From: Rhodobacteraceae bacterium UBA6236
GTDB taxonomy: Bacteria; Pseudomonadota; Alphaproteobacteria; Rhodobacterales; Rhodobacteraceae
Direction: 5' to 3'
NCBI GenBank assembly: GCA_002440945.1
Contig: DJWG01000081.1
Span: 13,640-77,639 of the forward strand
DNA length: 64,000 nucleotides
The notes beneath the pieces are model-generated. The model did not search any database. It was not told the origin of the DNA and saw only the letters and a list, made by a program, of their open reading frames with translations. Positions 61,090 to 64,000 of the stretch are shown piece by piece; position 1 is the first letter of the stretch, and each line of letters begins with the position of its first letter. Both the position numbers and the translations under genes were made by a program.

Positions 61090-62331
61090 ATGACCATAGC
61101 CACCCGCCAGACGCAAAGCCAGCGCCAGTCCCTTGGGGTGCGCCAATTGCAGGCGATCGCGCTTCTGCACCTGACGAACGAGGGGTTGGGCGAGGAACTG
61201 GCCCGCCGCGCCTCGGCCAACCCGCTGATCCGGCTGCGCCTTCCGGCACCGGTGCAGTCAACCGATACCGATACCGCAGCCCCCGACAGCAGCCTTTACG
61301 ACCACGTTCTGACGCAGCTGCGCCTGATCGTGACGACGCCTTCCGACCAGCACATGGCGGCGGCCCTTGTCGAGGCGCTGGACCAGAACGGCTGGCTGGA
61401 TCGCCCGCTGGTCCAGATCGCGGCAGAGGCCGGGTGCGCCCTGCCACATGCCGAAGCCATCCTCACCCGCTTGCAGCACGGGATCGAGCCCACGGGCCTG
61501 TTCGCCCGCGATCTGGCCGACTGCCTGCGCCTGCAGGCCGACGAACGCGGCATCCTGACCCCGGCGATGCGCGGCGTTCTGGACCATCTGCCGCTGGTCG
61601 CCGCAGGAGGCGCGGCGGCAATCGCGCGGGCGGCGGGGGTGGACGTGGCGCAGGTGGCCGACTGTCTGGCGCTGATCCGGCGGCTTGACCCGCGCCCCGG
61701 TCTGGCCTTTGGCGGCGGCGTGGCGCCCACGCGCGCGCCGGATGTGATCGTGCGGCGCAGTCCTGAAGGCTGGCGGGTCGCGCTCAACCGTGCCAACCTG
61801 CCCGATGTCACGGTGTCCGCCGATGTCGGCGGGAACCCCGCCTTGTGTGCCGCCCGGGCCGAGGCCGAATGGCTGGCCAATGTGGTCGAACGGCGCAACC
61901 GCACGGTTCTGGCCGTCGCGCGCGCGGTCCTTGACCATCAGCGGGGTTATCTTTCGGAAGGTCCTGCGGGTCTGGTGGCGCTGAGCCGGACCGCCGTCGC
62001 CGAACGTCTTGGCCTTCACGACAGCACCGTGGGCCGTGTGGCGCGCGAACTTCTGGTCGAAACGCCGCATGGTCTTCGGACACTGTGCAGCCTCTTCGAT
62101 GCCGGTCCGCAGGGGGCGCAGCAAAGCGGCGCGCCGGCCTGGGCTGCCGTCCGCTTCCGGCTGGGTCAGCTGATCGCCGCCGAAGATCCGGCACGACCGA
62201 TCAGCGATGCCGCATTGGCCGAGACGCTGACCCGCGAAGGGAAGGCCCTTGCGCGGCGCACGGTCGCCAAGTTCCGCGATGAACTTGGCATCCCGCCCTG
62301 TGCCAGCCGCAAGCGGCTTCGCAGCGCCTGA
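61090..62331 (+). CDS. rpoN: RNA polymerase sigma-54 factor (extra copy beside prm)
   Basis: A 413-residue sigma-54. Region I is RQTQSQRQSLGVRQLQAIAL followed by LTNEGLGEEL. The core-binding region follows, then the HTH near LSRTAVAERLGLHDSTVGRV with GLRTLCSLFDAG, and the RpoN box ARRTVAKFRDELGIP. It lacks the long acidic region II, so it is shorter than many homologues. Rhodobacterales often carry several specialised rpoN copies; this one probably serves the prm promoter with PrmR. Confidence 0.9.
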   Translation: MTIATRQTQSQRQSLGVRQLQAIALLHLTNEGLGEELARRASANPLIRLRLPAPVQSTDTDTAAPDSSLYDHVLTQLRLIVTTPSDQHMAAALVEALDQNGWLDRPLVQIAAEAGCALPHAEAILTRLQHGIEPTGLFARDLADCLRLQADERGILTPAMRGVLDHLPLVAAGGAAAIARAAGVDVAQVADCLALIRRLDPRPGLAFGGGVAPTRAPDVIVRRSPEGWRVALNRANLPDVTVSADVGGNPALCAARAEAEWLANVVERRNRTVLAVARAVLDHQRGYLSEGPAGLVALSRTAVAERLGLHDSTVGRVARELLVETPHGLRTLCSLFDAGPQGAQQSGAPAWAAVRFRLGQLIAAEDPARPISDAALAETLTREGKALARRTVAKFRDELGIPPCASRKRLRSA

Positions 62332-62342
62332 GCGCCCTTCGG

Positions 62343-63134
62343 TTACGCCTTTCTGCCAGCGCGTTCCAGGGCCGCGTTCAGCCCGGCAGATACCGAAGCC
62401 TGAAATCCGGTCGCCTGCATCTTTTCAAGCGCCGCAGCGATCATGCCCTTGTAGTCGATCATCTCTTGCACGATGGCCGCGGCCGAACCGTCGGGGCCGG
62501 CAAAAAGCTGGGTCGCATCGCAAAGCAGGCTCTTGGCCGCTTTTTCCGCGAAGGCCGGCGCAAGGCCCTGCGCGACGGCTTCGGCCTTCAGCGCCTCGGC
62601 CAGAAGGGCAGGGAAGGCCGCCCCTGATCCGGTCAGCGCCGCGCAATAATCGATGTGGAATTCATCCGGCGCCTCGACCTCTTCGCCGCTGGCGGCGAAG
62701 ATCGCCCGGACGACGGCCTTGTCGCTTTCGGACACCGCACCTTCGGCATACCAGGGGGTGAAGGATTTGCCGATGGCGGCGGCGGCGTTCGGAAGTGTCC
62801 GCACGATGCGGTCTGCCTTTGTCTGCGCGGCGATTGCGGCGCAACTCACCCCGGCCATGACGGAGATGGCAAGCTTGCCCCCAAGGTCGATGGCGATGTC
62901 ACCGAACTGCTCGGGGCGGACCGACAGGATCACGACGTCGGATCGGTCCGCAAGTTCGGCGTTGTCGCGTGTCCAGTGGGCGGGAAGGCCCGCAAGACTG
63001 CCTTGCGTGCCCGACCGCGACGACAGCGTCAGCCGCGCCGGATCGACGACGCCAGCGGCCACCGCGCTGCGGACAATGGCGCTGCCAAGCCAGCCGTTCC
63101 CCCCGATGACGCCAAGGCGTTCTGATATGGCCAT
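62343..63134 (-). CDS. proC: Pyrroline-5-carboxylate reductase-like protein
   Basis: A 263-residue ProC-family NAD(P) oxidoreductase: dinucleotide motif GVIGGNGWLGSAIVRS, then VVILSVRPEQF and the family signature ALTGSGAAFPALLAEAL. It would reduce pyrroline-5-carboxylate to proline or act on a related imine. AGGAGG precedes the ATG. It is 42 bp after the TetR gene on the same strand, unlike a housekeeping proC, so a catabolic role is possible. Confidence 0.85.
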   Translation of the reverse strand: MAISERLGVIGGNGWLGSAIVRSAVAAGVVDPARLTLSSRSGTQGSLAGLPAHWTRDNAELADRSDVVILSVRPEQFGDIAIDLGGKLAISVMAGVSCAAIAAQTKADRIVRTLPNAAAAIGKSFTPWYAEGAVSESDKAVVRAIFAASGEEVEAPDEFHIDYCAALTGSGAAFPALLAEALKAEAVAQGLAPAFAEKAAKSLLCDATQLFAGPDGSAAAIVQEMIDYKGMIAAALEKMQATGFQASVSAGLNAALERAGRKA

Positions 63135-63176
63135 GTTCTCCTCCTTCGTTTTCGGGTTCCGCGACCGGCCAAAGGC

Positions 63177-63833
63177 TCAGGCGCTGCCGGGGCCCGTCTC
63201 GGGCGCGGCGATGAAATTGTGCTGGGAATGAAAACGCGCGATTTCCCGCGGGGCGGGGGCGACGCCGGTGTAGATCTGGACATAGGACGGGATGCGCGCC
63301 ATCCGGGTGGCGATCGTTTCCTGCACCTGTATCGAGATATAGCCGATCTGGGTCAGATAAACGGTGCGGGCGCGGGTTTCCGCATCGACCCCGGAATGGC
63401 CCCAAAGGTGGAACATCTCGATCAGCGCCTCGATGCGGATGCGGTCTTCGGCGTGGACGCGTTCCATGATCAGCGCATCGCTTTGCGACCAGGACCGGAT
63501 CGCGAATTCCAGACGGCTGTCGAAGGCCTTGTCGCCCAGAAAACAGCCGATGACGTTCAGCATCGCCTCTGCCTCCGACTCGGCGAAGGACTTGCAGGCG
63601 GCGATCATGCCGTCGCTGGTCCGCGAGGCCCACCGGTCCGCAAGCGCGGTCAGAAGCGACATCCGGTCTTCGAAATGCCAGTAGAAACTGGTCCTTGCGA
63701 TTTTCAGGCGCTTCGACAGGGCCTGGATCGTGACGCTTTCGGCGCCGGACTCCACCAAAAGCGCATGCGCCGCCTCCAGCCAGACATCGCGAGATCCGCG
63801 CCAGCCGGACTCTGGAATACGGTCCTGTTTCAT
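63177..63833 (-). CDS. TetR/AcrR-family regulator (paralogue of the one at 19.2 kb)
   Basis: A 218-residue regulator with N-terminal HTH (VTIQALSKRLKIARTSFYWH) and a helical sensor domain. It matches the TetR protein at 19167-19790 through most of its length (SGWRGSRDVW; RTVYLTQIGYIS; IYTG; PAPREIARF). The ATG at 63833 gives an N-terminus like its paralogue; an ATG at 63869 with GAGGG upstream is also possible. It is probably co-transcribed with the proC-like gene. Confidence 0.88.
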   Translation of the reverse strand: MKQDRIPESGWRGSRDVWLEAAHALLVESGAESVTIQALSKRLKIARTSFYWHFEDRMSLLTALADRWASRTSDGMIAACKSFAESEAEAMLNVIGCFLGDKAFDSRLEFAIRSWSQSDALIMERVHAEDRIRIEALIEMFHLWGHSGVDAETRARTVYLTQIGYISIQVQETIATRMARIPSYVQIYTGVAPAPREIARFHSQHNFIAAPETGPGSA

Positions 63834-63944
63834 CTGAAAACCCCTGAAGCGAATGTCCTGCACTGTCATGGGGAAGCCCTCGGGGAAGATCAAGGTTTGC
63901 CGGGCGACGGGCTGCGGGTGTTCAGCGCCTGCAGCAGGGGCTGC

Positions 63945-63970
63945 GCCGCCGGGGGCCTGCGCCCGGCGGC
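63945..63970 (-). terminator. Hairpin at the right edge
   Basis: GCCGCCGGG pairs with CCCGGCGGC across an 8-nt loop, immediately downstream of a possible minus-strand stop (63979-63977, preceded by R-K-I-M-A-A-L). It may end a gene that starts beyond the window. There is no T tract. Confidence 0.35.
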
Positions 63971-64000
63971 CCCCGTTCACAGCGCGGCCATGATCTTTCG

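Noticed and set aside
63977..64000. Partial gene at the right edge on the minus strand
   Set aside because: Only eight codons including the stop are visible, too few to support a coding call; only the hairpin was reported.

Overview
The window looks like part of an extrachromosomal replicon (plasmid or chromid) of a Rhodobacterales alphaproteobacterium. The DNA is GC-rich. It carries a parB-parA / DnaA-like repA replication and partition module of a type known from that order, GGAAC-N16-(C/G)GTT promoters of the alphaproteobacterial general-stress type, and a Rhodobacter-style chemotaxis locus. No tRNA, rRNA or CRISPR array was seen.

Layout. 1-10.8 kb: a two-gene minus-strand cassette encoding a 2379-residue secreted DUF11/SdrD-like repeat protein and its outer-membrane barrel partner. 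The barrel gene has an in-frame TGA that removes its last 26 codons. 11-15.4 kb: a decayed general-stress island with a collapsed katE-type catalase, a PRC-barrel protein, the stump of a short-chain dehydrogenase, a cupin/NTF2-like fusion and galU. 15.5-19.1 kb: parB, parA and a DnaA-like repA around a putative origin, with five copies of a 16-bp palindrome. 19.2-22 kb: a TetR regulator divergent from a flavin oxidoreductase related to N-methylproline demethylase. 22-28 kb: an unusual neighbourhood of an orphan YcaO protein divergent from a cyclase-BTAD-TPR protein, an animal-type haem peroxidase and an EF-hand protein, ending in IstB and DUF6766 debris.

28.6-41.6 kb: one long minus-strand chemotaxis locus with three receptors, CheA, CheW, CheB, two CheR, two CheD, two CheY, a STAS protein and a small unknown protein. 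Two receptors end in CheR-docking pentapeptides. No flagellar genes are present. 41.7-45.4 kb: a small secreted protein and an iron-complex/cobalamin-type ABC importer behind a structured leader that ends in a terminator hairpin.

45.6-62.3 kb: a soluble di-iron propane (or methylketone) monooxygenase locus, prmABCD, followed by amidohydrolase, DUF59, chaperonin and alcohol dehydrogenase genes in one operon. It comes with a sigma-54 activator (prmR), a well-matched -24/-12 promoter, an upstream array of GTAAC half-sites, and its own rpoN copy. A four-gene cassette of unknown function is divergent from prmA and shares the same control region. 62.3-64 kb: a proC-like reductase and a TetR regulator clearly paralogous to the one at 19.2 kb.

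How it fits together. The right third looks like a self-contained catabolic unit with inducer-responsive activator, dedicated sigma factor, monooxygenase, folding chaperonin and alcohol dehydrogenase. The chemotaxis genes may help cells find the substrate. The stress island on the left is decaying through internal deletions. Most promising for new biology are the YcaO/cyclase/peroxidase/EF-hand group, the unknown cassette plus rpoN beside prm, and the partition palindromes embedded in par coding sequence.
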